This document shows positions 46,534-55,596 of a stretch of 64,000 nucleotides of DNA, piece after piece. The notes below the pieces were generated by a model. The model saw nothing but the letters and a program-made list of their open reading frames with translations. It did no database searches and had not been told where the DNA came from. The stretch comes from Reinekea sp. G2M2-21 (GTDB lineage: Bacteria > Pseudomonadota > Gammaproteobacteria > Pseudomonadales > Natronospirillaceae): assembly GCF_015687175.1 (NCBI RefSeq), contig NZ_JADPQG010000005.1, forward strand, positions 62,001 through 126,000, given 5' to 3'. Made by a program: the position numbers and the translations under genes. Position 1 is the first letter of the stretch. Each line of letters opens with the position of its first letter.

Positions 46534-46884
46534 ATGAGCGAAAAGAAAATTTCCCGTATACGCCGTGCTCGCCGCAGTCGTGTAAAAATCAGCGAATTAG
46601 GTGTCAACCGTTTGTGCGTTTCACGTTCAAACCAGCACATCTACGCGCAGATTATTGCTCCGAACGGTTCCCAAGTTGTCGCAAGCGCGTCAACCTTGGA
46701 CGAATCTATCCGTTCTGGCGCAACTGGCAATACAGAAGCAGCAGCGAAAGTTGGTGGTCTGATTGCTGAGCGTGCGAAAGCAGCAGGTGTAGAAGAAGTG
46801 GCTTTTGATCGATCTGGTTTCAAATACCATGGTCGAATTAAAGCTTTGGCAGACGCGGCCCGTGAAGGCGGCCTGAAATTCTAA
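46534..46884 (+). CDS. rplR: 50S ribosomal protein L18
   Basis: 116 residues with [16 protein letters not shown] and the C-terminal [26 protein letters not shown]. It binds 5S rRNA with L5. Confidence 0.98.
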   Translation: MSEKKISRIRRARRSRVKISELGVNRLCVSRSNQHIYAQIIAPNGSQVVASASTLDESIRSGATGNTEAAAKVGGLIAERAKAAGVEEVAFDRSGFKYHGRIKALADAAREGGLKF

Positions 46885-46894
46885 GGTGTGAATG

Positions 46895-47401
46895 ATGGCG
46901 AATAATGATCAAGTTCAAGCTGGCGGCGATCTGCAAGAAAAGTTAGTACAGGTTAACCGTGTAGCAAAAGTTGTTAAGGGTGGTCGAATCTTCGGTTTCA
47001 CAGCCTTGACTGTTGTTGGTGATGGTAATGGGAAAGTTGGCTTCGGTCGTGGTAAAGCGAAAGAAGTACCTGTTGCAATCCAGAAAGCTATGGATTCTGC
47101 TCGCAGAAACATGGTTGAAGTGAACATTGTGGACGGCACGTTGCAGTACCCTGTAACCGCACGTCACGGTGGTTCTAAGGTGTACATGCAGCCTGCTTCT
47201 GAAGGTACAGGTGTTATTGCCGGTGGTGCAATGCGTGCTGTATTGGAAGTTGCTGGTGTTCACAACATCTTAGCGAAATGTTATGGCTCTACTAACCCGG
47301 CTAACGTTGTTCGTGCAACGGTTAAGGGTCTGAGTCTGATGCGTTCACCCGAAGACATCGCTGCGAAACGTGGCCTGTCTGTTGAAAAGATTCTGGGGTA
47401 A
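46895..47401 (+). CDS. rpsE: 30S ribosomal protein S5
   Basis: 168 residues, starting [20 protein letters not shown], with [21 protein letters not shown] and the C-terminal [16 protein letters not shown]. It affects decoding accuracy and the mRNA entry channel. Two adjacent ATGs (46892 and 46895) are possible; 46895 has better spacing to AAGGTG. Confidence 0.97.
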   Translation: MANNDQVQAGGDLQEKLVQVNRVAKVVKGGRIFGFTALTVVGDGNGKVGFGRGKAKEVPVAIQKAMDSARRNMVEVNIVDGTLQYPVTARHGGSKVYMQPASEGTGVIAGGAMRAVLEVAGVHNILAKCYGSTNPANVVRATVKGLSLMRSPEDIAAKRGLSVEKILG

Positions 47402-47404
47402 ACC

Positions 47405-47590
47405 ATGGCTAAGAAGACAGTAAAAGTTCAGTTGTTCAAGAGCCCGATTGGTACACAACCTAAGCACCGCATGTCGGTTAAAGGCTTGGGTTTGACCAAA
47501 ATCAACCAGGTTCGCGAACTCGAAGATACTCCCGCGGTTCGCGGTATGATCAACAAAGTGAACTATATGGTTCGCGTCGTTGAGGAGTAA
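47405..47590 (+). CDS. rpmD: 50S ribosomal protein L30
   Basis: 61 residues: [20 protein letters not shown] and [24 protein letters not shown]. It lies three bases after the rpsE stop. Confidence 0.97.
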   Translation: MAKKTVKVQLFKSPIGTQPKHRMSVKGLGLTKINQVRELEDTPAVRGMINKVNYMVRVVEE

Positions 47591-47594
47591 AACG

Positions 47595-48029
47595 ATGTTT
47601 TTGAATACAATTAGCCCAGCTGACGGTGCAAAAACAGCATCCAAGCGAGTTGGTCGTGGTATCGGTTCTGGTCTTGGTAAGACTGGTGGTCGAGGTCACA
47701 AAGGTTTGAAATCGCGTTCAGGCGGTTCAGTTAAGCCGGGTTTTGAAGGCGGCCAGATGCCATTGCAGCGTCGTTTGCCTAAGTTTGGTTTTAACTCTCG
47801 TCAAGCTCAATATGTAGCTGAAATTCGCTTAAACGAATTGGCGCTGGTAGAAGGTGATGTGGTAGATCTCGAAGCTCTGAAAAAGGCCGATGTTATCGGT
47901 GAAAAAATTCAGCGCGCTCGAGTGATCCTTTCTGGTGAAATTAAGTCTGCGGTTACCGTAAAAGGCTTAAAAGTCACTAAAGGTGCGAAAGCGGCCATTG
48001 AAGCAGCAGGCGGCAAAGTAGAGGAATAA
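47595..48029 (+). CDS. rplO: 50S ribosomal protein L15
   Basis: 144 residues starting [20 protein letters not shown], with the Gly-rich [21 protein letters not shown] region. The start at 47595 has GAGGAG upstream; the frame opens at 47580 inside rpmD. Confidence 0.97.
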   Translation: MFLNTISPADGAKTASKRVGRGIGSGLGKTGGRGHKGLKSRSGGSVKPGFEGGQMPLQRRLPKFGFNSRQAQYVAEIRLNELALVEGDVVDLEALKKADVIGEKIQRARVILSGEIKSAVTVKGLKVTKGAKAAIEAAGGKVEE

Positions 48030-48035
48030 TCTCGA

Positions 48036-49358
48036 ATGACCACACAAGGACTACCGTCAGGAATCAGTGGTAGCGGTTTGAGCGAGCTTTGGGCTCGCCT
48101 TCGATTTGTGTTGCTGGCATTGCTGGTATACCGGATCGGTGCCCACATCCCGGTTCCTGGAATTAACCCCGAGCAGTTAGCGGCGTTGTTTGACAGTCAG
48201 CAAGGGACAATCCTAGACATGGTTAACATGTTCTCAGGTGGTTCTCTTGAGCGTATGAGTATTTTTGCACTGGGCATTATGCCGTATATCAGTTCATCAA
48301 TTATCATGCAGTTGTTGACCATCGTTAGCCCACAGCTGGAACAGTTGAAGAAAGATGGTGAAGCTGGGCGTCGTAAGATGTCACAGTACACCCGTTATCT
48401 GACATTGATTCTTGCGCTCGTACAGTCGTTTGCTATTTCAGCGGGTCTGGCGAGTCAGGGTATCGCGTTCTCTGCGACGTTCACTTTCTACTTTGTAGCC
48501 GTCGTCACTTTCACCACTGGAACCATGTTCCTGATGTGGTTAGGGGAGCAGATTACAGAGCGTGGTATTGGTAATGGTATCTCCTTGTTGATCTTTGCCG
48601 GTATTGTGGCTGGAATTCCAGGTGCAATCGGTAAAAGCTTCGAGTCTGCTCGTTTAGGTGATCTGAACATTATTACACTGTTAGTCGTCGGTATTTTTGC
48701 CGTGGCTGTGGTTGCTTTCGTCGTCTTTATTGAGCGGGGACAGCGTCGCATCACGATCAATTACGCCAAGCGTCAGCAGGGTCGTAAAGTGTTTCAGGCA
48801 CAAAGCAGTCATTTGCCTCTTAAGGTAAACATGGCTGGTGTGATTCCACCAATTTTTGCATCCAGTATCTTGCTGTTTCCAGCATCACTGGGTAATTGGT
48901 TTGGACAAAAAGAAGGTATGGAATGGCTGCAAGACCTGGCGATCATCTTAGGTCCGAATCAGCCGCTTTATTTGGTATTGTTTGCAGTAGCGGTTGTTTT
49001 CTTCTGTTACTTCTATACCGCAGTTACCTTTAATCCTAAAGATGTTGCTGAAAATCTGAAGCGTTCCGGCGCCTTCATTCCTGGCATTCGCCCGGGTGAG
49101 CAGACTTCACGTTACATCGATGGGGTTTCAGCGCGACTAACTTTCTTTGGTGCTTTGTATATCACTCTTGTGTCCTTATTGCCTCAGGGCTTGATCATAG
49201 CAGCAAACGTTCCGTTCTATTTGGGCGGTACCTCACTGTTGATCGTAGTGGTCGTTGTAATGGACTTCATGGCGCAAGTACAAAGTCACTTGATGTCACA
49301 TCAGTATTCATCGCTGATGAAGAAGGCAAACCTGAAATCAACCGGCGGCCTTTTTTAA
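48036..49358 (+). CDS. secY: Preprotein translocase subunit SecY
   Basis: 440 residues with ten predicted membrane segments, the pore of the SecYEG channel. Plug region [20 protein letters not shown] and cytosolic-loop motif [16 protein letters not shown] are visible. It follows rplO by six bases, as usual in the spc operon. Confidence 0.98.
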   Translation: MTTQGLPSGISGSGLSELWARLRFVLLALLVYRIGAHIPVPGINPEQLAALFDSQQGTILDMVNMFSGGSLERMSIFALGIMPYISSSIIMQLLTIVSPQLEQLKKDGEAGRRKMSQYTRYLTLILALVQSFAISAGLASQGIAFSATFTFYFVAVVTFTTGTMFLMWLGEQITERGIGNGISLLIFAGIVAGIPGAIGKSFESARLGDLNIITLLVVGIFAVAVVAFVVFIERGQRRITINYAKRQQGRKVFQAQSSHLPLKVNMAGVIPPIFASSILLFPASLGNWFGQKEGMEWLQDLAIILGPNQPLYLVLFAVAVVFFCYFYTAVTFNPKDVAENLKRSGAFIPGIRPGEQTSRYIDGVSARLTFFGALYITLVSLLPQGLIIAANVPFYLGGTSLLIVVVVVMDFMAQVQSHLMSHQYSSLMKKANLKSTGGLF

Positions 49359-49381
49359 AGGCTCGGTAACTGGAGTTAAGC

Positions 49382-49495
49382 ATGAAAGTACGTGCATCCG
49401 TAAAGAAGATCTGCCGTAACTGCAAGATTATTCGCCGCAACGGTTCTGTGCGTGTGATCTGTTCTGATCCTAAGCACAAACAGCGTCAAGGGTAA
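49382..49495 (+). CDS. rpmJ: 50S ribosomal protein L36
   Basis: A 37-residue protein, [20 protein letters not shown]..., with Cys11, Cys14, Cys27 and His32, the zinc-ribbon form. It sits 23 bases after secY. It is the last gene of the spc operon here. Confidence 0.97.
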   Translation: MKVRASVKKICRNCKIIRRNGSVRVICSDPKHKQRQG

Positions 49496-49508
49496 TTTGC
49501 AATTACTT

Positions 49509-49544
49509 GGATAGCGCTTGCTTTTTTAAAGAGCTAACGCTATC
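49509..49544 (+). terminator. Stem-loop after rpmJ
   Basis: GGATAGCG (49509-49516) can pair with CGCTATCC (about 49537-49544), with a long T-containing loop. A T-run TTTC follows weakly. It may contribute to termination of the spc operon. Confidence 0.4.
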
Positions 49545-49576
49545 CTTTCGCGCCCTCATATTCTGAGGGGAAGCAT

Positions 49577-49610
49577 ATTAGTAGGGCATCCCGCCCTACT
49601 AATTTTATTT
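49577..49610 (+). terminator. Strong hairpin with T-rich tail upstream of rpsM
   Basis: ATTAGTAGGGC (49577-49587) and GCCCTACTAAT (49593-49603) form an 11-pair perfect stem around ATCCC, followed by TTTATTT. It lies 20 bases before the rpsM start, so it could be the spc terminator or a leader structure of the alpha operon. Confidence 0.6.
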
Positions 49611-49629
49611 AATAGACGGAGTAAGTTGA

Positions 49630-49986
49630 ATGGCCCGTATAGCAGGCGTCAATATACCTGACAATAAGCATGCGGTGATTTCCCTGACCTATATCTTTGG
49701 TATTGGTCGCACCCGTGCTAATGACATCTGTAAGTCTGTTGGTATTGAACCAACAACTAAAGTGTCTAGTCTCGATGAAGCTAAGCTTGACGAGATCCGC
49801 GCTGCGGTAGGTGAATTCACTGTTGAAGGTGATTTGCGCCGAGACGTTCAGATGAATATTAAGCGCTTGATGGATTTGGGTTGTAACCGTGGTATTCGAC
49901 ATCGTCGTAACCTGCCCGTTCGCGGTCAGAACACGAAGAATAACGCACGCACCCGTAAAGGTCCTAAAAAGCCGATCAAACGTTAA
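49630..49986 (+). CDS. rpsM: 30S ribosomal protein S13
   Basis: 118 residues starting [20 protein letters not shown], with the C-terminal [20 protein letters not shown]. It bridges to L5 and touches P-site tRNA. It is the first gene of the alpha operon. Confidence 0.98.
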   Translation: MARIAGVNIPDNKHAVISLTYIFGIGRTRANDICKSVGIEPTTKVSSLDEAKLDEIRAAVGEFTVEGDLRRDVQMNIKRLMDLGCNRGIRHRRNLPVRGQNTKNNARTRKGPKKPIKR

Positions 49987-50024
49987 GTTTGATTTGACAA
50001 AATTATTTACATAGGAAATCGAAG

Positions 50025-50414
50025 ATGGCAAAGCCAGGTACGAAGGCACGAAAGAAGGTGAAAAAGCAAGTAGCGGATGGCATTGCGCACATCCATGCTT
50101 CTTTTAATAACACCATCGTGACCATCACGGACCGCCAAGGCAATACCCTGAGTTGGGCAACTGCTGGTGGCTCCGGTTTCCGTGGATCGCGAAAGAGCAC
50201 TCCATTTGCAGCACAGGTCGCCGCTGAGCGAGCCGGTACTGCTGCACAGGAATATGGTCTTAAGAATCTGGATGTGGAAGTAAAAGGTCCAGGTCCAGGT
50301 CGTGAATCTGCGGTACGAGCATTAAACGCGGTGGGATACCGCATCAGTAATATTACTGATGTGACACCGATTCCCCATAACGGATGTCGCCCGCCTAAAA
50401 AGCGTCGCGTTTAA
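50025..50414 (+). CDS. rpsK: 30S ribosomal protein S11
   Basis: 129 residues with [19 protein letters not shown] and the C-terminal [17 protein letters not shown] signature. It lies in the platform near the E site. Confidence 0.98.
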   Translation: MAKPGTKARKKVKKQVADGIAHIHASFNNTIVTITDRQGNTLSWATAGGSGFRGSRKSTPFAAQVAAERAGTAAQEYGLKNLDVEVKGPGPGRESAVRALNAVGYRISNITDVTPIPHNGCRPPKKRRV

Positions 50415-50432
50415 TTAAGGAGACAGAGATTA

Positions 50433-51053
50433 ATGGCACGTTATATTGGTCCTAAGTGTAAGCTGTCTCGTCGTGAAGGCACAGATTTGTTCCTGAAAAG
50501 TGGTGTTCGGGCACTTGATTCAAAGTGTAAGCTCGAAACCCAACCAGGTGTTCACGGTGCACGTCGTGGTCGGTTGTCCGACTATGGTGTTCAGCTTCGC
50601 GAAAAGCAGAAAGTACGTCGTATTTATGGAGTTCTTGAGAAGCAATTCCGTAATTACTACACAGAAGCAGCTCGAATCAAAGGTGCAACAGGTGAGAACT
50701 TGTTACAGCTGTTAGAGCAGCGTTTAGATAATGTTGTTTATCGAATGGGCTTTGGTGTAACTCGCGCGGAATCGCGTCAGTTAGTATCGCACAAGGCAAT
50801 TTTGGTGAATGGCCAAACGGTAAACATTCCGTCATACCAAGTTAAGCCTGGTGATGTGGTGTCTGTACGTGAAAAGTCCGCTAATCAGTTGCGTATTAAG
50901 AACGCTCTGGATGTTGCGAGTTCACGCTCACCTGTTGCATGGGTTGAAGTTGATGCGAAGAAGCTGGAAGGTAAGTTTAACTCTGTACCTGAGCGTTCTG
51001 ATCTGTCGCAAGACATCAACGAAAACTTGATTGTGGAATTGTACTCTAAGTAA
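50433..51053 (+). CDS. rpsD: 30S ribosomal protein S4
   Basis: 206 residues; [19 protein letters not shown] at the start and the S4 RNA-binding domain [20 protein letters not shown]. It nucleates 30S assembly and in E. coli represses the alpha operon. Confidence 0.98.
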   Translation: MARYIGPKCKLSRREGTDLFLKSGVRALDSKCKLETQPGVHGARRGRLSDYGVQLREKQKVRRIYGVLEKQFRNYYTEAARIKGATGENLLQLLEQRLDNVVYRMGFGVTRAESRQLVSHKAILVNGQTVNIPSYQVKPGDVVSVREKSANQLRIKNALDVASSRSPVAWVEVDAKKLEGKFNSVPERSDLSQDINENLIVELYSK

Positions 51054-51076
51054 TCTCACTGCAAATAGGGGCATCT

Positions 51077-52078
51077 ATGCAGCGTTCAGCTACCGACTTT
51101 TTGACACCACGTCATATCGATGTGCAGGAAGTAAATGCAAACCGTGCCAAAATCACTCTCGAACCATTAGAGCGTGGGTTTGGTCATACATTAGGTAATG
51201 CGTTACGTCGTATTCTGCTGTCGTCTATGCCAGGCGCAGCGATCACCGAAGTTGAAATCGACGGTGTTTTACATGAATACAGCACAATCGAAGGCGTTCA
51301 GGAAGACGTTCAGGAAATCCTGCTCAACCTGAAAGACGTTGCTGTTAAGCTTCACGATCGTGAAGAATGCACATTGACGTTGAAAAAGTCAGGTGCAGGC
51401 ACGTTAACCGCCGGTGACATCCAGCTGGATCACGGTGTCGAAGTTGCGAATCCTGATCACGTAATTGCGCACATGGGCAGCAATGCTAATGTCAGTATGA
51501 CATTGAAAGTATCTGTTGGCCGCGGTTATGTTCCGGCAGAAGCCCGCAGCAGCGAAGAAGACGAGAGTAAACCAATTGGTCGCTTGCAGTTAGATGCAAC
51601 GTTCAGCCCTGTTGTTCGTGTTGCCTACGCCGTCGAAAGTGCGCGTGTAGAGCAGCGTACGGACCTGGATAAACTGGTCATTGAACTGGAAACTAACGGT
51701 ACGATAGATCCAGAAGAAGCGATTCGTCGCTCTGCCACTATTCTGCAGCAGCAGGTAGCGGCATTCGTTGACCTTGACCACCAAGCAGAAGCGGTTCAAG
51801 AGAAGGAAGAAGATAAGATTGATCCAATCTTATTGCGTCCTGTTGATGATCTTGAATTGACCGTACGTAGTGCGAACTGTCTGAAGGCAGAGAACATCTA
51901 CTACATTGGTGATCTGATCCAGCGTACAGAAGTTGAATTGTTGAAGACTCCTAACTTAGGTAAGAAGTCTCTGACTGAAATTAAAGATGTGTTGGCATCT
52001 AAAGGTTTGTCTCTGGGAATGGTCCTGGAAGCATGGCCGCCTGCAAGTTTAAAGAATGACGATAAGGTACTCGCGTAA
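51077..52078 (+). CDS. rpoA: RNA polymerase alpha subunit
   Basis: 333 residues: the N-terminal dimerisation domain ([20 protein letters not shown]) and the C-terminal domain ([20 protein letters not shown], including the UP-element-binding Arg). It lies between rpsD and rplQ as usual. Confidence 0.98.
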   Translation: MQRSATDFLTPRHIDVQEVNANRAKITLEPLERGFGHTLGNALRRILLSSMPGAAITEVEIDGVLHEYSTIEGVQEDVQEILLNLKDVAVKLHDREECTLTLKKSGAGTLTAGDIQLDHGVEVANPDHVIAHMGSNANVSMTLKVSVGRGYVPAEARSSEEDESKPIGRLQLDATFSPVVRVAYAVESARVEQRTDLDKLVIELETNGTIDPEEAIRRSATILQQQVAAFVDLDHQAEAVQEKEEDKIDPILLRPVDDLELTVRSANCLKAENIYYIGDLIQRTEVELLKTPNLGKKSLTEIKDVLASKGLSLGMVLEAWPPASLKNDDKVLA

Positions 52079-52108
52079 CCTTTAGTCTGGCTGGTAAGGA
52101 ATGTAGAA

Positions 52109-52492
52109 ATGCGTCATCGTAAAAGTGGTCGTCACTTTAACCGCACCAGTGCTCACCGAAAGGCAATGTTGCAAAACATGGCTAACAGCTTGTTCGAGCA
52201 CGAAGTGATTAAAACGACCTTGCCAAAGGCAAAAGAATTGCGTCGCGTTGCAGAACCATTGATTACATTAGCAAAAGAAGATTCTGTTGCTAACCGTCGA
52301 TTGGCTTTTGACCGCACACGTTCTAAAGAGTCTGTTGGTAAGTTGTTCAACGAATTAGGTCCTCGCTATCAGGGTCGTCCTGGTGGTTACATGCGTGTAC
52401 TGAAGTGCGGTTTCCGCGCTGGTGACAGTGCACCAATGGCTATCGTTGAGTTAGTTGATCGTCCGGTTACTGAAGAAACTTCAGAAGATTAA
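52109..52492 (+). CDS. rplQ: 50S ribosomal protein L17
   Basis: 127 residues starting [20 protein letters not shown], with [18 protein letters not shown]. It is the last gene of the alpha operon, followed by an intrinsic terminator. Confidence 0.98.
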   Translation: MRHRKSGRHFNRTSAHRKAMLQNMANSLFEHEVIKTTLPKAKELRRVAEPLITLAKEDSVANRRLAFDRTRSKESVGKLFNELGPRYQGRPGGYMRVLKCGFRAGDSAPMAIVELVDRPVTEETSED

Positions 52493-52511
52493 TCGAACGG
52501 TTTGCTTTAAA

Positions 52512-52537
52512 GAACCCGACCTTGTGTCGGGTTTTTT
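52512..52537 (+). terminator. Intrinsic terminator of the alpha operon
   Basis: AACCCGAC-CTTGT-GTCGGGTT stem followed by TTTT, 20 bases after the rplQ stop. Confidence 0.88.
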
Positions 52538-52557
52538 GCGTTTGCAGGGAATTGAAC

Positions 52558-53388
52558 ATGGAAGCCTTAGTCGAAATAGTAGAACAACATTTGGGATTGA
52601 ACGTAGATACGTTGCTACCGGTGACAGAATCCTTCTCTTCGTCAGTGTTGCATTTTATGTCCGGCGGGAAACCCTACGTCATGAAAAAGCTCTTCACGTC
52701 TGCGAAAGCGGTGCGAGAGGCGCATTGGCTTACAATCCACAGTGATAATCACTTAACCCCGAACTTGATTGAAGTAGATACCGAACAGGGTTGGATCTTA
52801 ATTGAAGCGCGACCTGGGCGTGTTATTCAGTCAGTCGAAGATCTGGACGATTCCCAGGCGGCTCAAATAGGTCAGGCAGTGGCCAGTTTGCATACTAAGC
52901 CTGCGGATAATTTCGACTGCTTTGGCAGTTGGCATGAGCTGCTGTTTGGAAATATGGAAAGGTACGCTGGTTATCTGGATGGCGAAGACCTGGACCTCGC
53001 CAAGCTTGCCTTGCGTCGGTTCAACGACAATTTGCGCCAGATACCGGATTCAACTCAGGCCGTAACCGTACATTTTGATCTTCGACCTGGAAATATCTTG
53101 CAAGAGGGTAGGGAGATTACCGGTATTATCGACCTGGAATCTATGCGCGGAGGGCACCCTTCGATGGATTTTTTCAAGCTGTGGGATGAAGTCTGGACGC
53201 TGCGTCCGGAGCTTATGCAGCCGATGCTGGATGGCTACGGCAGTACGTTGCCCGAGGTGGAAGATTGGCCTTCGCTGATGAAGCTATACCGAGCCTACCA
53301 TGGCCTAGGTGGGTTGGCTTGGTGCGCACAGAGGAACCAACTGGACAGTCCATTTGCAGTAAAAAACCGTGAGTTTATCCTCGGCTAA
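52558..53388 (+). CDS. APH-family phosphotransferase (substrate unknown)
   Basis: 276 residues with the aminoglycoside/choline-kinase fold. The catalytic loop is VHFDLRPGNIL (Asp and Asn) and the metal-binding Asp is in IIDLESMRGG. A helical segment HGLGGLAWC lies near the end. It probably phosphorylates a small hydroxylated metabolite; resistance function is not implied. The start at 52558 lies after the alpha-operon terminator with GGGA upstream. Confidence 0.8.
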   Translation: MEALVEIVEQHLGLNVDTLLPVTESFSSSVLHFMSGGKPYVMKKLFTSAKAVREAHWLTIHSDNHLTPNLIEVDTEQGWILIEARPGRVIQSVEDLDDSQAAQIGQAVASLHTKPADNFDCFGSWHELLFGNMERYAGYLDGEDLDLAKLALRRFNDNLRQIPDSTQAVTVHFDLRPGNILQEGREITGIIDLESMRGGHPSMDFFKLWDEVWTLRPELMQPMLDGYGSTLPEVEDWPSLMKLYRAYHGLGGLAWCAQRNQLDSPFAVKNREFILG

Positions 53389-53425
53389 CCATCCGCTGTT
53401 CAAAATTGAGCCTGCAGAAAGTAAA

Positions 53426-53453
53426 AAAAAAGCCAGCGCAATGCTGGCTTTTT
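53426..53453. terminator. Bidirectional intrinsic terminator
   Basis: AAAAAGCCAGC-GCAAT-GCTGGCTTTTT, with A-run before and T-run after the stem, between convergent genes ending at 53388 and 53470. Confidence 0.9.
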
Positions 53454-53469
53454 GTGTTTAGAGGATTGC

Positions 53470-54735
53470 TTATGCAAACATACCTTTAAACATGAAGAAG
53501 AACAGAATCGATAAAATAGCACCCGCCGGTAAAGTGATAATCCAGCTGGACACAATATTGCCAATAACACGTAAATTAAGTGCTGAGATACCGCGGGCTA
53601 AACCAACACCCAATACCGCACCAACCAGTGTGTGTGTCGTAGAGACGGGTAAACCGGTACCAGAGGCGATTACTACCGTGGTGGCGGCCGCCAGTTCAGC
53701 AGCGAAACCGCGGCTTGGTGTTAATTCAGTGATCTTCTTACCAATGGTGCCCATTACCTTGTAGCCGAATGTGGCCAGACCTACAACGATACCGGCCCCG
53801 CCCAACAGCAGAATCCATCCTGGCAGTGCGCTTTTCGCGAGAATTTCGCCGTTATGCTGAATGGTGCTGACAACAGCCGCCAAAGGCCCAATAGCGTTGG
53901 CGACGTCGTTGGAACCATGAGCAAAGGCCATGGCGCACGCAGTGAAGACCATTAGGATAGCAAATACTTTCTCCACCGACGCGAAGCGGAAATTCTTGTC
54001 GGCTTTTTCATCGACTTTTACCCGGGACAGAATAGCCGCACCAATAGCCATCACAACCAAACCAATCAAGAAAGACAATCCGGTTGCCTGTAGGAATGTT
54101 ACGTGCAAACCAACATGTTTCAGGCCTTTCAGCATGGTAACCATGGCGATCATAAAGCCAACCAGGAACATGTATACCGGGACGTAGCGTTTGGCGTTGG
54201 CGAACGGATCATCAGTATTCAGGATAAAACGATAAACGCTGCGGAAAATGAAGAATGCCAGCATGCCGGACAGAACAGGAGACACAACCCAGCTCATGAC
54301 GATAGACGTCACTTTGGCCCACTTAACCGCTTCGACGCCAATACCAACGGCAGCGAAACCAACAATAGCACCCACAATTGAGTGTGTGGTCGAAACCGGC
54401 CAACCTTTCCAGGATGCCACCGCCAGCCAAATGCCCGCAGCCAGTAGGGCGGACATCATGCCGAAGACCATCAATTCAGGTTGGTCCGAAAACACCGCTG
54501 GGTCCACAATGCCCTTACGGATGGTTCCTGTCACTTCACCACCGGCCAGATAGGCGCCGGCAAATTCGAAAATCATGGCAATGAAAATTGCCTGTTTGAT
54601 GGTCAACGCTTTGGAGCCGACAGACGTACCCATAGCATTGGCTACGTCATTCGCACCAACACCCCAGGCCATTAGAAAGCCGAACAGGCAGGCCAGAATG
54701 ATTAACAGCTGCCCATATTCGCCAATGACAGACAT
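53470..54735 (-). CDS. pit: PiT-family inorganic phosphate transporter
   Basis: 421 residues with about ten membrane segments and the duplicated PiT signature: GVGANDVANAMGTSVGSKAL near the N-terminus and AHGSNDVANAIGPLAAV in the second half. Low-affinity, proton-coupled phosphate uptake. It lies 44 bases downstream of its DUF47 partner, with which it forms an operon. Confidence 0.93.
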   Translation of the reverse strand: MSVIGEYGQLLIILACLFGFLMAWGVGANDVANAMGTSVGSKALTIKQAIFIAMIFEFAGAYLAGGEVTGTIRKGIVDPAVFSDQPELMVFGMMSALLAAGIWLAVASWKGWPVSTTHSIVGAIVGFAAVGIGVEAVKWAKVTSIVMSWVVSPVLSGMLAFFIFRSVYRFILNTDDPFANAKRYVPVYMFLVGFMIAMVTMLKGLKHVGLHVTFLQATGLSFLIGLVVMAIGAAILSRVKVDEKADKNFRFASVEKVFAILMVFTACAMAFAHGSNDVANAIGPLAAVVSTIQHNGEILAKSALPGWILLLGGAGIVVGLATFGYKVMGTIGKKITELTPSRGFAAELAAATTVVIASGTGLPVSTTHTLVGAVLGVGLARGISALNLRVIGNIVSSWIITLPAGAILSILFFFMFKGMFA

Positions 54736-54779
54736 AAAAGTATCCTCATTTAAAACTTCGTTTGAGTTTCTGACCTGAA

Positions 54780-55457
54780 TTAACGAGCGATCAGAATTTG
54801 CAGGCGAGAACCTACGCGTTGAGAAACATCGGCCAAATCACCAACCTGCTCGATCACCTTGTATAAAAACATCATGTCGAGTGGTGGGTGGTTCTGCTCA
54901 ATGTCACGCAGTGCGCGGCGCATTTTGATTTCGAACTCGTCAGTCTTGTGTTCTTGAGCGTCCAGTTTGCTTAACAGGGAACCCACGAAATCTACTTCTT
55001 TGCTGCCAAAGCCTGTTTCGTAGAGTTCGTCCAGCTCTGCTAGCGCGTCTTTAGCGCGTTTAGAGGTGCTGATTGCGGCTTTCAGGTACTTCATCATCAG
55101 TTCCTGAACTTCAGCGGGAATCTTCATTTCACGGCCAACCATAATGCCGGAGATGTCTTTCGCTCGGTTAGCTATTCGGTCTTGCATGCTGAGCAGTTCT
55201 AATAAATCTGAACGTGGGACCGGCATGAACAGGCTGTTTGGGAGATGTGCGCGGATGTCTTTTTTCAGCGCATCGGCTTCGGATTCCAGCCGGGTAATCT
55301 CTTTACGAACCTCTGCGGCTTTGTCGTAATCACCGGCAATCGCGGCCTCGAAGAAGGGGATCAGCTCTTTGGTGCAGGCGTGTGCCTTGCTGATGTGCTC
55401 TTGCATTGGTTTAACCGGAGAACGGCCAAACAACTGTGACAATGGACTTACGGACAT
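54780..55457 (-). CDS. DUF47 (PhoU-like) Pit accessory protein
   Basis: 225 residues of the TIGR00153/DUF47 family, an all-helical PhoU-like protein with KEITRLESEADALKKDIRAHLPNSLFMPV and the C-terminal LYKVIEQVGDLADVSQRVGSRLQILIAR. These partners regulate the adjacent Pit transporter. First gene of the operon. Confidence 0.92.
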   Translation of the reverse strand: MSVSPLSQLFGRSPVKPMQEHISKAHACTKELIPFFEAAIAGDYDKAAEVRKEITRLESEADALKKDIRAHLPNSLFMPVPRSDLLELLSMQDRIANRAKDISGIMVGREMKIPAEVQELMMKYLKAAISTSKRAKDALAELDELYETGFGSKEVDFVGSLLSKLDAQEHKTDEFEIKMRRALRDIEQNHPPLDMMFLYKVIEQVGDLADVSQRVGSRLQILIAR

Positions 55458-55596
55458 AAGCAGTACCTTATCGGTTTAAGCTAAAGTGTGCCGCATTATA
55501 GTGATCTCACTGCGTATTAAAACTCTAGCATTACAAAAATATGACAATTGATCCGACTATCTAAGCCAGATCAATCGTCGATATCGTTCTCGCTTG

